The notes under the pieces: model-generated
The model's database searches: none
What the model saw: only the letters and a program-made list of their open reading frames with translations
What the model was told of the DNA's origin: nothing
NCBI GenBank assembly: GCA_015065325.1
Contig: SVQO01000002.1
Span: 1 to 64,000, forward strand
DNA from: Oscillospiraceae bacterium
Lineage (GTDB): Bacteria; Bacillota; Clostridia; Oscillospirales; SIG627
Length of the DNA: 64,000 nucleotides
Direction of reading: 5' to 3'
Translations under genes and position numbers: made by a program
In this document: positions 1-9,175 of the stretch, piece by piece
How positions within the stretch are numbered: position 1 is the stretch's first letter
Layout of the letters: each line of letters begins with the position of its first letter

Positions 1-1537
1 ACAGATACAAGGGATGAAGCGGCGTAGGAATGGCGTGCAGTCTTGCTTCTCCCACAATAAATACATAATCTAAGGACATAACTGTATTAATTATTTCCTT
101 AGCCTTAGAAGCAGATATGCCCCAAATCCTCGGAAAATCCTCGTTAATTGAGTTGAGAAGCCTTTCGTATGCTTTTAAATAATCTGCAAATAGTGAGTAT
201 TTAGCCAAGACCTGAAGCATCGGAGAATCCTGCAAGCGTTTTCTATAGGGGATAAGCTTTTCTCTTGTAGAAAGGAAGCACTTTAAGCTTTCCGAAATAG
301 TTTCTCCATCCGTTAACAAGGTTGCAATTTTTGCAAGATTACTCCAAACGATATCTAGGTGTTCCTTTTTGAACAGCTCAGGAGGATATTTACCACGATC
401 ACGTATAGCCTCTCCGGGAGCCTGTACCTCCGCACGAATTGTACCGCCAAAGTCATCCTCAGTTGATAATTCAGTGGCAATTACCTCAGTAATAGGCTCT
501 GTGTGTATTTGAAGCTTTACATCATTTATATCAATATCAATCTTTTCTGCTTTTTTTCTAACCTCATCCTTGTCCAATTCACTTGCTATATTTGTCAACA
601 CGTCATTAATCTGTTCGCTATTGTTGTCAAACATGAGCTGTGCAGCCAATGCTGTAGGTTTCACTCTTGAACCCTTAGTTTTGGCTGGAGTGGGCTTGGG
701 ATCTGATTTTTTTGCTGCTTTAAGACATTTCTCTACATCATCGAGATCCATCAATTTGAGCAGTTCAATATTCCTCGATTTATAGTAGTTTAAAATTAAC
801 CGAGGCATTTCTTTATTAACATTGTCTTTAGAATAATAATTGGTAATGCTTTGCCGTTCAGTTTGCTCAAGATTGCCTATTTTTTCTATTATTGCATGGT
901 TTCGACGAATTCTGGCAACAAAATCATCCTTTGTAGGGTTTTTGCTGTCTATGCTTTTATCAGCGCACAGCCCAAGCTTATAGTAGTTCTCCTTGATTGC
1001 TGAAGGAAGCATTTTATCCTCTGTTTCAAGCAATAACTCTAAATAGCTTAATACTCTTTCAAAGCTAAGTATACTTCGAACCGGCTTACAGCGCAAAGCT
1101 TTAATAAGTGCATCAATAACGCTATTGGTTCCTGATAGCTCTTCCTTTACAATATCACAGCTCTTGGTGTACACCTTTTCTAATGTAATTTCCGGGAACC
1201 ATCTTAAAGATGAAACCTTTTCTATTTCGGATCTCTTAATTATCAGGATTCGAAACACATTTTCATCACCCGAATTTCGAGATTGCTCCGCCTGCTCTAC
1301 TGTAAAGGCATAGCTTACGGAATCGCCTTTATCGGGCAAGGTATCTATCAATTCTTGTTCCTGTTGCTTGGAAAAACCAAGGAAAAAAAGCTGAACACAG
1401 CGACTATTATCTAATTCCTGTGCAAGCTGAGCATAATTAAAGTCTGGAATGGTAACAAGCGATACACCATATTCTTTAGCTGTTGCATATTCATTTACGA
1501 GCTTTGTTACAACTTGTGTTAGTAGCTTTTTACTCAT
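1..1537 (-). CDS. DptH-like large defence protein, N-terminal part (truncated by window edge)
   Basis: The frame is open from an ATG at 1537 to the window edge, so at least 512 residues are encoded and the C-terminus lies outside. A GGAGG sits eight bases before the start, and only three bases separate it from the stop of the preceding gene, so translation is coupled. The visible part is charged and helical with a Lys/Pro-rich linker near residue 270, and ends in a PLHPLYL motif resembling the HPLR-type motif of large HerA/FtsK-like defence proteins. Being fourth in an operon after DptF- and DptG-like genes, it is most likely the DptH-like member, which in Dnd systems is a very large protein with a C-terminal ATPase. 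The assignment rests mainly on gene order; the ATPase domain itself is not visible here. Confidence 0.55.
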   Translation of the reverse strand, partial: MSKKLLTQVVTKLVNEYATAKEYGVSLVTIPDFNYAQLAQELDNSRCVQLFFLGFSKQQEQELIDTLPDKGDSVSYAFTVEQAEQSRNSGDENVFRILIIKRSEIEKVSSLRWFPEITLEKVYTKSCDIVKEELSGTNSVIDALIKALRCKPVRSILSFERVLSYLELLLETEDKMLPSAIKENYYKLGLCADKSIDSKNPTKDDFVARIRRNHAIIEKIGNLEQTERQSITNYYSKDNVNKEMPRLILNYYKSRNIELLKLMDLDDVEKCLKAAKKSDPKPTPAKTKGSRVKPTALAAQLMFDNNSEQINDVLTNIASELDKDEVRKKAEKIDIDINDVKLQIHTEPITEVIATELSTEDDFGGTIRAEVQAPGEAIRDRGKYPPELFKKEHLDIVWSNLAKIATLLTDGETISESLKCFLSTREKLIPYRKRLQDSPMLQVLAKYSLFADYLKAYERLLNSINEDFPRIWGISASKAKEIINTVMSLDYVFIVGEARLHAIPTPLHPLYL

Positions 1538-1540
1538 CGC

Positions 1541-3019
1541 TTATAACCTCCATCCTATTAAAGTAACGCCATCGGCATATTTTTTACCCAAGCCTAACGA
1601 AATATATGTATTTGCAATTTTTTGAGCATTCACACTTAAGTCTCCACGCAGATCACCCGGCGTTGCTTGTGCAATATTATAATCCTCCAAAACACCATAT
1701 TCACGCTCTGAATCTGCTCCGATTAATATGTTGTATGCATCAAAAAGACGTTCTCCCAAATCCTTGAGCTCGAGTCCATCATTTAATTCATCTATTGATA
1801 GAGCACTGAGAGTAATGGTTTCAAGTGTAAAGCTATTCAATAGGTATCGCTTGGTCTTGGCACGATTTCCTTTAGGTCCAATCAAGCCGGAACGAACCCC
1901 TAAAACTCTGCAAAAATCAGACGGCGAATTACTTTTATATTCAAAGGTATATAATACAATTTGAAGAGCACGAGATAATGCTGCTATAGGTGAAATATCT
2001 TCCTCACAAAAGCTTTCAAAATAGCTGATAAGCGCAGGCTTAATACTATTTTCTCTATCTGCCGTAGAAAAAATCATAGAATCTATCCATTTTTTGCATT
2101 CTTGAATAGTATCGGCAGGAATTACTGGCTTGAGCCATTTTTTAATAGTATTTGCAAAATAATCCTCTACAGACTTTTTGGCTATAGTGTAGGTCTGCTC
2201 ACTTGCTTTTTTGATGGACTCTAGGTCTGCTCCCGCATCAATTACAATAGGAGGCTTCTTTCCGTTGTTCACAGCATAATTACCGTGTGTAAGGTATAAG
2301 AAGGTTGCAAAAATAGAGAAATTTATGATTCGTTTTAAAACAGTAAGGCTGTTTTTTGCCTCCCCAATATTTTGAATATTTAATGCGAGTCTATCAAAGC
2401 CCTCTCTAATAGATTGTTTAACTGAATCCCAAGCAATTTCTGAATCCTCTTTATACACGATGTCTCCGACGTTTCGTTTTTCTTTTTCAGAAGGAAAAGC
2501 AATTATCGGCTTTACAAGCTTTGTAATATCGTCTGTATCATCATCTAAAGCCTTTTTTAGAAGCTCGATTATAGGTGAACGCTTCCCATCAAGCTTTTTC
2601 GAAAGGATATCAAACAAGAAATCTCCTATCCCCATTTCTGATGACACTTTGTTTCTAATCATCCAATGGGAGGATATTGTCATTACAGAGAACTCATAGC
2701 TTGGGTATACCGCATTGTCTTGATCAAAAATATCATCTAGCAAGAAACGAAGTTCCTTGATATCTGAAGCCTTTTCTTGATAGCCGTTTTGAAGAATATC
2801 CTGATATTTATCAATAATGATGTCAGACGATACGGCATCCTTTCTTCCGTCGCTGATAATCCACTCGTGAACATCTCTTGTATTACAGGTTTCTCCAGTA
2901 CAGCAACGAAAGAGTCCGTTGGCGATATGAGGCGGCTTTGTAGCGTTAGTTGTAGGATAAAAGCCAAGATAATCCTTGCAAATATCCTCACTGATTCTTT
3001 TTAGGGTATCAGTTGCCAT
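1541..3019 (-). CDS. DptG-like restriction component
   Basis: A 492-residue protein started at the ATG at 3019, where GAGGAGGAT gives an ideal ribosome site; that site also encodes the last residues of the upstream ATPase gene, so the two are coupled. No enzyme motif is evident. There is a cysteine cluster near residue 40 (CCTGETC), a conserved-looking patch near residue 385 (GLIGPKGNRAKTKRY) and a C-terminal DGVTLIGW patch. Its size and place between a DptF-like ATPase and a large third protein match DptG, whose family is around 450 residues and has no known catalytic activity. I infer it is a structural partner of the ATPases. Its identity as DptG comes from size and context rather than from a diagnostic motif. 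Confidence 0.55.
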   Translation of the reverse strand: MATDTLKRISEDICKDYLGFYPTTNATKPPHIANGLFRCCTGETCNTRDVHEWIISDGRKDAVSSDIIIDKYQDILQNGYQEKASDIKELRFLLDDIFDQDNAVYPSYEFSVMTISSHWMIRNKVSSEMGIGDFLFDILSKKLDGKRSPIIELLKKALDDDTDDITKLVKPIIAFPSEKEKRNVGDIVYKEDSEIAWDSVKQSIREGFDRLALNIQNIGEAKNSLTVLKRIINFSIFATFLYLTHGNYAVNNGKKPPIVIDAGADLESIKKASEQTYTIAKKSVEDYFANTIKKWLKPVIPADTIQECKKWIDSMIFSTADRENSIKPALISYFESFCEEDISPIAALSRALQIVLYTFEYKSNSPSDFCRVLGVRSGLIGPKGNRAKTKRYLLNSFTLETITLSALSIDELNDGLELKDLGERLFDAYNILIGADSEREYGVLEDYNIAQATPGDLRGDLSVNAQKIANTYISLGLGKKYADGVTLIGWRL

Positions 3020-3021
3020 CT

Positions 3022-4566
3022 TCAATCCTCCTCAAAGCCATATTGGCCGTCTTGTATAAACACTGATTTTTTATAATTCTTTCGACGGCTAGCGATGATT
3101 ACCTCGCCGTCGTCGTTTTCCTCGGTAAGTCCATTGTCGTCAAGCTGCTGTAAAAACATTGCTGCTGATTGCTCGTACTGAGGGGCAAGCAGATTTATAG
3201 GATAGCCCTCCTCAATCGCATTGAGTGTCCTAATGAAATCGATATCCAATCGCAAGCTAGGTTCTGCTTTCCCTTTGGGTGTCATAATGATATGATCAGG
3301 AATATACTCTAAGCCCTTTAACCAATCTGCCGGTCTTGGCATCTGTATATCAAGCTCACTTGCATCAATAGATTTGCTTGAAACTGCAACTGCAGCGGGG
3401 ATGCTCATATCATATCTATGTGTTGTCCAAATATGCAAAGATTTTTTATCGTCAGAAGAGGGTAAAAAGAGCTTGTTTATGGATCTTATGAGCCGCTCCT
3501 TAATTTTCTTTTTTTGCGAATCAAAGTTAATAAACATATCTGTACACTTTTTGATTTCGCTGGGTTGTAGCTGCAAAAGCTTGTGACCATGAATATTTTC
3601 AAAATAATACTGTCGTTTAATTTCTTTAAATAGGCTTACTGCATCGTCAACATCTTTATCCTCAAATTCAGGATCGTTAGGCCATTTGATAGGTGCCTCA
3701 ATAAGCCAGCCCTCTTTTATCTCTCCGTTCCAAAGCTGTTCGTCAAGCGACGGTGATGAGAGATAAATCGGATCAAATTGCTGAATTGCTTGTAGCAACT
3801 GATTGGAGCCTGAAAATATAGCGGAATAATATTTTTGCTCCTCATAATCCTCCATTAAGCAAGCAGTAAATATGAACGCTAAAGCTCCCAAAATATCACG
3901 TATCGCAAAGTGCTCACATTCCGAAGCCGCAAGCTGCATCAGCGAAAGCACCTGTGCTTTCACTTCGGGAATAGAAAGTGCCTTTATATTATATTCTAAA
4001 TATTTATTATGCTGGGTATCCTCGGAAATAAGAGATATGAACTTGTCTATAAGCTCACCCAAGAGATTTCTGTCGGCATCTAAGAGATTTCTCTCATTAA
4101 GATCTATTAACGCAATTCTGCCGGTAAGCGGTTGTGATATACTGTAGGTAATTGCACTTTTCTTTGCCATCACAATCTCTTTATAAATATCTGGTGCCTG
4201 CTTTTTTATATGCTTACATAGCTGCATAAAGGGATATTCATTTACGGCAATAATGGCAGGACGATGCTCTTGATAGCAAGCTATAATATCGTTCACAATA
4301 GTATCGTAGCCGGTGATATTATTCATATCCTTTTCAATATAGGCGTTATATTTCTGTATCTCTGGATCAACTGATTTTATCACAAAGGTTTTTCCATCAC
4401 CGGGATTGCCAGTAAGAAAAATTATTTTTGCTTTTCCTAGCATATCCTTAATTAAGCCTTCAACATTTGATGTTATATGAATTAGTCCCAACTCTTCATC
4501 AGACATATGGTCGGAATAGCAGTTTTTCCCGTTGTAAAGCTTTTTTACAAATTCTAGCTTTGACAT
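3022..4566 (-). CDS. DptF-like ATPase
   Basis: A 514-residue cytoplasmic P-loop protein. Residues 47-60 form a strand followed by a perfect Walker A, GNPGDGKT, and residues 104-111 (AIIAVNEY) are a probable Walker B strand. The GN-x-GDGKT form of the P-loop and the second gene position in the operon match DptF, the ATPase of phosphorothioation-dependent restriction (DndF/DptF), also about 500 residues. In Dnd systems DptFGH cut or damage DNA lacking the sulphur mark. The AGGAGGAG ribosome site overlaps the stop of the upstream DUF4338 gene. It could instead be an AAA ATPase of another defence family; the P-loop itself is certain. Confidence 0.65.
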   Translation of the reverse strand: MSKLEFVKKLYNGKNCYSDHMSDEELGLIHITSNVEGLIKDMLGKAKIIFLTGNPGDGKTFVIKSVDPEIQKYNAYIEKDMNNITGYDTIVNDIIACYQEHRPAIIAVNEYPFMQLCKHIKKQAPDIYKEIVMAKKSAITYSISQPLTGRIALIDLNERNLLDADRNLLGELIDKFISLISEDTQHNKYLEYNIKALSIPEVKAQVLSLMQLAASECEHFAIRDILGALAFIFTACLMEDYEEQKYYSAIFSGSNQLLQAIQQFDPIYLSSPSLDEQLWNGEIKEGWLIEAPIKWPNDPEFEDKDVDDAVSLFKEIKRQYYFENIHGHKLLQLQPSEIKKCTDMFINFDSQKKKIKERLIRSINKLFLPSSDDKKSLHIWTTHRYDMSIPAAVAVSSKSIDASELDIQMPRPADWLKGLEYIPDHIIMTPKGKAEPSLRLDIDFIRTLNAIEEGYPINLLAPQYEQSAAMFLQQLDDNGLTEENDDGEVIIASRRKNYKKSVFIQDGQYGFEED

Positions 4567-4575
4567 AGCTCCTCC

Positions 4576-6573
4576 TTATATATTTCCCAATAGGATTGTC
4601 TCGATATCGAAGTCGTTAAGGCGCTGTTCGATATCAACAGTTGTAAGTCGCTTAGTAAGCCATCGGTTATACCAGTAATCGATAAGCTCCTGAGTTTTTT
4701 GTTCAACGATTGCAGAATTGTTTAAATCGTATCCGTAATTCACATCCTTATCGAAGCCCAGAAGGTATTCATTAGTATTATTTGCAAGATTAATCGAATA
4801 AACAATTCTTGGAGAGTAATGCTTAAGAAAGGCTTCAGCCTTTATTCCAATGCTACTCAAGCCTCTGCTGATCATCCTAAAACGGGGGCTTGTACCTTCA
4901 CCGAAAACATGATTAATTTTCTTTCCGCCATCCTGTAGCTCTAACAGCTTGGAGAAAAGAGATGTGGTTTCCTTAGAGAAGAATACCGTTCCAAAGCCTT
5001 CGGTAATACCCATCTTTCTGAATTCAAGATTACTATTTTCAGAAAGTGGAACCTTGATGCGATTGTATTGGCTACTTCCTACGGCATACAGGCTTGTTGT
5101 TCCTAGATATACAAGTCTGCTATCTCTAACAACACGCTGCCCCTTCATTCTGGAAGCTATTTCACTAATCTGGTTTTCATATCGATGAGTATAATCACTG
5201 ATAACGGAAGGACTGCAGGAAAGGATACTGATTAGCTTTCCACCAAGTAGCTCATTGTATGGTGGGATTGAGCCACAAACTATAATATCCATCATATTAG
5301 AGCCAATTTTTCGCTTTCTATTTGCAATCAAGGCTGTATGTATGGCTTTTCTTCCAGCTTCACTTGATAAAAGCTGGTTCAGTTTCTCCCGACTAGTACT
5401 ACCTGTTACCCCGTTGAAAATACACTTTGTTTCTAACAGCTTTGCCAATTCAGCGGCACGTTTACGCTTAAACAGGTTGCTCTGAGCCTCTTCTTCCCAG
5501 TTAGGAGACTTCTCGTTATTTTTATTGTTTATGGACTTTTCTGCGTACTCTTCTGCCATCGCAATTAGTTGTTCAATTTTCTCTTGCTTTGGATATTTAG
5601 TATTCCTGTGATAGCCCAAATCCTTTAAATAAATCTCTGATATGGCATCCTCGATGCTTTGAAGCAGTAGAGGATACATTTTATTGGCATATTCCGTTAC
5701 TCGAGCAAAGTGCTCAGCTTCAGTTTCAATAGCTCTGCAGATTTTTGTTTTTACACGCTTTCCATCAGTTTCGCTAATGATCTGCTCACAGTAAGTATCT
5801 TCTGTTTTTAATGCCATATTCTTCTTAATAGCTTCAACTGTCCAACCGATATCATCATCTCTGACAGTTAGATTTAAAACTGAATTTCCAAGGGCAAAAA
5901 TACCAATGATCGGATGATACGGCTGCAGCCGATCACGAACCAAGTAAAACAAATTGCGACCGGGCATTGTTTTATAAGGGATTGACCAAGTGTATCGAAA
6001 ATAGCGCCAAATGTCCGAAAGCTTATAGCCTGTCAAGGTATCACGTTCACTGGTAACGAGTTGTATATAAGGATCACATACTCGTTGACCATTTTGAATT
6101 TGTTGAATCAGGAAGTGCTTGTCCCCAATTAAATCCCTTACGGAAATATTATTTCCTTGATATTTTTTGTTGGATTCCATTTGCCTTATAAAAGCAGCTA
6201 CACTTGGAGTTTTAAATTGTGCATTTTTCTCGGCGCTTAGTCTGTAGCGTAGCTTTTGCTTATCGTCAAGATTGTCGTTTTCCATTTTTAAGGTAAGAGC
6301 ACCTTCATCTATATCAAAAATCCAACCTTGAAGAGAAAGATCTATAAGCACGCTTAACGATGAAGCATACTTAAGCGTTTCTAATTGATCATCCGCATTC
6401 TCAACATCAATTTGATCTAGCTCACGTTTAATAATAGCAGACCTATTAATAGGCAGATTGTGACTCATTCGTTCAACCAGTCTTTTAAAGCACTCATTAT
6501 AATAATCGTTCAGAGTAGGCTGATACTTTTCTGAAGCCACTGTTTGTTCTTTAGTTTCCGAAGAGGAACCCAT
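4576..6573 (-). CDS. DUF4338 (DruA-family) defence protein
   Basis: A 665-residue protein begun at the ATG at 6573 behind GGAGGGAG; a TTG 18 bases upstream is possible but lies within that ribosome site. The DUF4338 signature is clear in order: PGRNLFYLVRD (204-214), HPIIGIFALGNS (220-231), RDDDIGW (238-244), GSIPPYNELLGGKL (434-447) and YLGTTSLYAVGSSQYNR (489-505). DUF4338 is the domain of DruA in Druantia anti-phage systems, where its biochemical role is unresolved. Here it is the promoter-proximal gene of an operon whose other members resemble DptF, DptG and DptH, with no Druantia helicase (DruE) in view. It may mark or sense DNA for the downstream ATPases, but that is inference. Confidence 0.8.
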   Translation of the reverse strand: MGSSSETKEQTVASEKYQPTLNDYYNECFKRLVERMSHNLPINRSAIIKRELDQIDVENADDQLETLKYASSLSVLIDLSLQGWIFDIDEGALTLKMENDNLDDKQKLRYRLSAEKNAQFKTPSVAAFIRQMESNKKYQGNNISVRDLIGDKHFLIQQIQNGQRVCDPYIQLVTSERDTLTGYKLSDIWRYFRYTWSIPYKTMPGRNLFYLVRDRLQPYHPIIGIFALGNSVLNLTVRDDDIGWTVEAIKKNMALKTEDTYCEQIISETDGKRVKTKICRAIETEAEHFARVTEYANKMYPLLLQSIEDAISEIYLKDLGYHRNTKYPKQEKIEQLIAMAEEYAEKSINNKNNEKSPNWEEEAQSNLFKRKRAAELAKLLETKCIFNGVTGSTSREKLNQLLSSEAGRKAIHTALIANRKRKIGSNMMDIIVCGSIPPYNELLGGKLISILSCSPSVISDYTHRYENQISEIASRMKGQRVVRDSRLVYLGTTSLYAVGSSQYNRIKVPLSENSNLEFRKMGITEGFGTVFFSKETTSLFSKLLELQDGGKKINHVFGEGTSPRFRMISRGLSSIGIKAEAFLKHYSPRIVYSINLANNTNEYLLGFDKDVNYGYDLNNSAIVEQKTQELIDYWYNRWLTKRLTTVDIEQRLNDFDIETILLGNI

Positions 6574-6601
6574 AATTCCGTCTCCCTCCAATTCTTACGT
6601 T

Positions 6602-6649
6602 TGCGACATTATCGCACATATATCTACATTTTGCGAGTCTGCGATTATA
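6602..6649 (-). promoter_or_regulatory. Promoter and TGCGA-repeat operator of the DUF4338 operon
   Basis: A perfect palindrome TGCGA-CATTA-TCGCA lies at 6602-6616, with two more TGCGA copies in direct orientation at 6632 and 6640. A minus-strand TATAAT (-10) is at 6644-6649; the -35 is weak. The repeats fall just downstream of the -10, where a bound repressor would block transcription. No obvious regulator gene is adjacent; the HTH gene at 8943-9131 is a possibility only. Confidence 0.45.
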
Positions 6650-6707
6650 ATGCTCGTAGCCTTGAGAAAAGATATGTGCAGTATAATAAGATTAAATTCC
6701 TTGCGGT

Positions 6708-7790
6708 TTAAACCAAAACTTCCCATTTGCCGTAGCGTTTGCCGCTTTCACGGCGGATATAGTTTTTATCCTGTAGCGATTTCATAATTCGCTTAATCGT
6801 TCTAAGTGATTTACCCGATGCATCTGCCAATTCTTGTTGCTTAGCAGTAGGATCTTTTGCAATCAGTTCTAAAAGTGCCACTTCTTCCAAAGTGCAGTTC
6901 AAAGTGCCAAATTGGCACTTTGGAGTTTCGCTTTTGGCACTTTGGGACGTGCGTTCATCCACAAAATCAACGTGCATATAGCGATTTTTCAGTTCGTGGT
7001 TTGTACCGAGCAGAAGATTTGCGAAAAACAATTCCAAAAACTTTGTGGTGGAATGAATACCTTTTTGCAAATCGTTATAGTTTGCTCGAACCAATGCGTT
7101 GCGGAAATACCAAGAGTTTTCACGGAACGCATCGTTATTGACACGAAAACCGAAGGTTTTCAAATATTTAATCATAAACACGGCGGTGGCTCTTGTATTA
7201 CCCTCGCCGAAGGGGTGAATCTGCCAAATATCCGATGCAAATTTTGCAAGGTGCTTTACCGATGCTTCAACCGACAGTCCTTCGTAAGAGAAATTCTTTT
7301 CGGTAGCAAAATCATAATCCAAGGTGTCCTTGATGCTGTTGAAGTCGGCATAGATAACCGTTGCGCCGTTCAGTATCCATTCCTTTTTGGAAATGTTATA
7401 CTGACGGATTTTTCCGGCGTGGTCAAATACTCCCTCAAACAATCTGCGGTGAATGGTGATCCACTCGGCAGGAGAGAACTGAAACGCTTTTTCGCCTAAA
7501 AGCTTGGTTATTCTTGCAGAAACGATATCTGCTTCTTTAGTGCTGTTCTCAAGTTCGGTACGAGTGGTTCTCTGCTCGTAATAGCTGTGAATACGCTTCT
7601 GAGCCTCGTCGATGGTGATTTTACCCTCGATGTGGTCCTTTGCAGTATCCAGCAAATATTCAGACGTATTGAGTCCGTCAACGGCCTGCAAGCCGATAGC
7701 CGTTTGCCAAGCTTCGCTTTTTTCGGCTCTGTCAGGCTCGCCCTGCTTTATATATTTTTCAAGTTCAAATTGCCAATTCTTATCGGGCAT
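6708..7790 (-). CDS. Fic family protein with N-terminal antitoxin-like region and C-terminal winged helix
   Basis: A 360-residue protein started at the second ATG (7790), behind AGCGAGGTG. The Fic core motif HPFGEGNTRATAVF (192-205) carries the catalytic His and the GN-x-R phosphate-binding residues; Thr replaces the second Gly of the classic GNGR, a common variant. Fic enzymes usually transfer AMP or another nucleotide moiety to target proteins. Residues 30-75 (…AVDGLNTSEY…) resemble the VbhA-type antitoxin helix that blocks the ATP site, fused upstream of the toxin. Residues about 305-350 (KQQELADASGKSLRTIKRI) form a winged helix-turn-helix. A self-inhibited, DNA-binding Fic protein is the best reading. 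It is the last gene of an operon with a second Fic protein. Confidence 0.85.
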   Translation of the reverse strand: MPDKNWQFELEKYIKQGEPDRAEKSEAWQTAIGLQAVDGLNTSEYLLDTAKDHIEGKITIDEAQKRIHSYYEQRTTRTELENSTKEADIVSARITKLLGEKAFQFSPAEWITIHRRLFEGVFDHAGKIRQYNISKKEWILNGATVIYADFNSIKDTLDYDFATEKNFSYEGLSVEASVKHLAKFASDIWQIHPFGEGNTRATAVFMIKYLKTFGFRVNNDAFRENSWYFRNALVRANYNDLQKGIHSTTKFLELFFANLLLGTNHELKNRYMHVDFVDERTSQSAKSETPKCQFGTLNCTLEEVALLELIAKDPTAKQQELADASGKSLRTIKRIMKSLQDKNYIRRESGKRYGKWEVLV

Positions 7791-7825
7791 ATTTGCACCT
7801 CGCTTCATGTTTCGAAATTAATGTT

Positions 7826-8263
7826 TTAGTCATCACTCGGCAAATGCCAACCATGACTACTGTGAACAGGATATCCGTATTCTTTCCCATTCCATTTGAT
7901 TTTTCCTATGGCATTATCAAAACGGTTCAAAAGATTCCAACATTCGTTTCTATAATCTAAATCCAGTTTTGGATTATTGAAGTCTTTCTGAACTATTTCT
8001 CTTGCTTTTTCAAGTTCCTCAAGACTTGCTTTTTCAAACCATTTAGAACTATATAAAGCACCTTTTTCAATTTGTTTCTTCAATGACTTCCATAAATCTG
8101 TGAGCGCATCTTTATTTTTAATTCCCATAACAGTTAAGATGACGGTAGTAATGCTAACTCCGGCAAGAAGCAACTGTAATTTGTGTTCTTTTACCCAAGC
8201 AATAACGCTATTCTTTTCGGGAGTTTCTTCTATATGTTGTTGTTTGACGTTTTCTTCTTTCAT
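7826..8263 (-). CDS. Hypothetical single-pass membrane protein
   Basis: A 145-residue protein with an AAAGGAAAG ribosome site. A charged N-terminus is followed by one hydrophobic span at about residues 31-48 (LLLAGVSITTVILTVMGI) and a soluble region rich in Lys and Trp that ends in a short Tyr/His-rich tail. No family is recognised. It lies between two Fic genes on the same strand with short gaps, so it is probably co-transcribed and may be an accessory or immunity factor of the Fic proteins; that link is positional only. Confidence 0.7.
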   Translation of the reverse strand: MKEENVKQQHIEETPEKNSVIAWVKEHKLQLLLAGVSITTVILTVMGIKNKDALTDLWKSLKKQIEKGALYSSKWFEKASLEELEKAREIVQKDFNNPKLDLDYRNECWNLLNRFDNAIGKIKWNGKEYGYPVHSSHGWHLPSDD

Positions 8264-8316
8264 TGTTCAAACTTTCCTTTTATCGCTTAATAATTGCGGT
8301 ATATTTCGCTATTGAA

Positions 8317-8922
8317 TTATAATTCTTCCGTCTTGAATGTTGTATATCCCTCATAGTAGTAGCTGTGGTCGATACCCTTCATATAGACTTCACGACTATT
8401 GATGTCATCGGTCAGAGCAGCCTTGAGGATATGCTTGATTTCAATATCCTTAATGGGGCTACGCTCCATAGCTAAAAGATAATCTTCTTTATCCACCTTG
8501 CTCCAGTCAACAACCTTGTGAAGCTCGGTTTTGAAAATAAGGTCGAGCCAAATACGAGTGCTGCGCCCGTTGCCTTCTCTGAAGGGATGGGCGATATTCA
8601 TTTCCACGTACTTCTCGACGATCTCATCGAAAGTGGACTGCGGCATTTTATCAATATTAGCAAGAGCCGCTTCGAGATACATTAAGGGAGCGAAACGGAA
8701 GTTACCTTTAGAAATGTTTACGGTTCTGAGCTCTCCGGCAAAGTCGTAAATCTCGTCAAAGAGATACTTGTGAATTGCCTTGAGGGCAGAGAATTTACCT
8801 GCATCCAATTTATCGAGCATCCCGCTTTCAAAAAGCTCAAGCGCCTTTTTCTTACTGATGCGTTCTTCCTCACGGGCAAGATCTGCGGAACTTGTAAGTC
8901 CCAATTTATTTTCAAGTGCCAT
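8317..8922 (-). CDS. Fic/DOC family protein (compact)
   Basis: A 201-residue Fic domain protein with a GGAGGTG ribosome site. The complete canonical motif HPFREGNGRSTR is at residues 112-123, giving the catalytic His, the metal-binding Glu and the anion-binding GNGR with the final Arg. The fold's beta-flap is seen as RTVNISKGNFRFAPL (66-80), which positions the target peptide. Expected activity is AMP transfer from ATP to hydroxyl groups of target proteins. The N-terminus (NKLGLTSSADLAREEERIS) matches the usual start of stand-alone Fic proteins. There is no clear C-terminal inhibitory helix, so control may come from the neighbouring small genes. Confidence 0.88.
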   Translation of the reverse strand: MALENKLGLTSSADLAREEERISKKKALELFESGMLDKLDAGKFSALKAIHKYLFDEIYDFAGELRTVNISKGNFRFAPLMYLEAALANIDKMPQSTFDEIVEKYVEMNIAHPFREGNGRSTRIWLDLIFKTELHKVVDWSKVDKEDYLLAMERSPIKDIEIKHILKAALTDDINSREVYMKGIDHSYYYEGYTTFKTEEL

Positions 8923-8942
8923 ACTGCACCTCCAAATTCTAA

Positions 8943-9131
8943 TTACTTATCAGCCGCAACGCCGGATTTCATCCAAGCATCGACTTCGCTGACTTTGAAT
9001 TTCCACAGTCTGCCAATCTTTGCGGCGGGCATATTGCGACGTTCAATCCAGTCGAGAACTGTATCACGGCTAACGCCCAAATATTCCATAATCTCTTTCA
9101 TTGAATACCAGCGTTCAAGGTTGTTATCCAT
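8943..9131 (-). CDS. Excisionase-type helix-turn-helix protein
   Basis: A 62-residue MerR-like/excisionase-family HTH protein, begun at the ATG at 9131 behind GGAGGG. The core WYSMKEIMEYLGVSRDTVLDWIERR is the DNA-recognition helix pair, followed by the IGRLWKFKVSEVDAWM wing typical of this family. Such proteins bind DNA as small architectural factors or autoregulators. It is the first gene of the Fic operon, directly behind a good promoter, so autoregulation of that operon is more likely than excision. The integrase lies 5 kb away on the other strand. Confidence 0.85.
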   Translation of the reverse strand: MDNNLERWYSMKEIMEYLGVSRDTVLDWIERRNMPAAKIGRLWKFKVSEVDAWMKSGVAADK

Positions 9132-9175
9132 GGTGAAACCCTCCGTTTTCACAAAAATACAATTTTACATCATAT

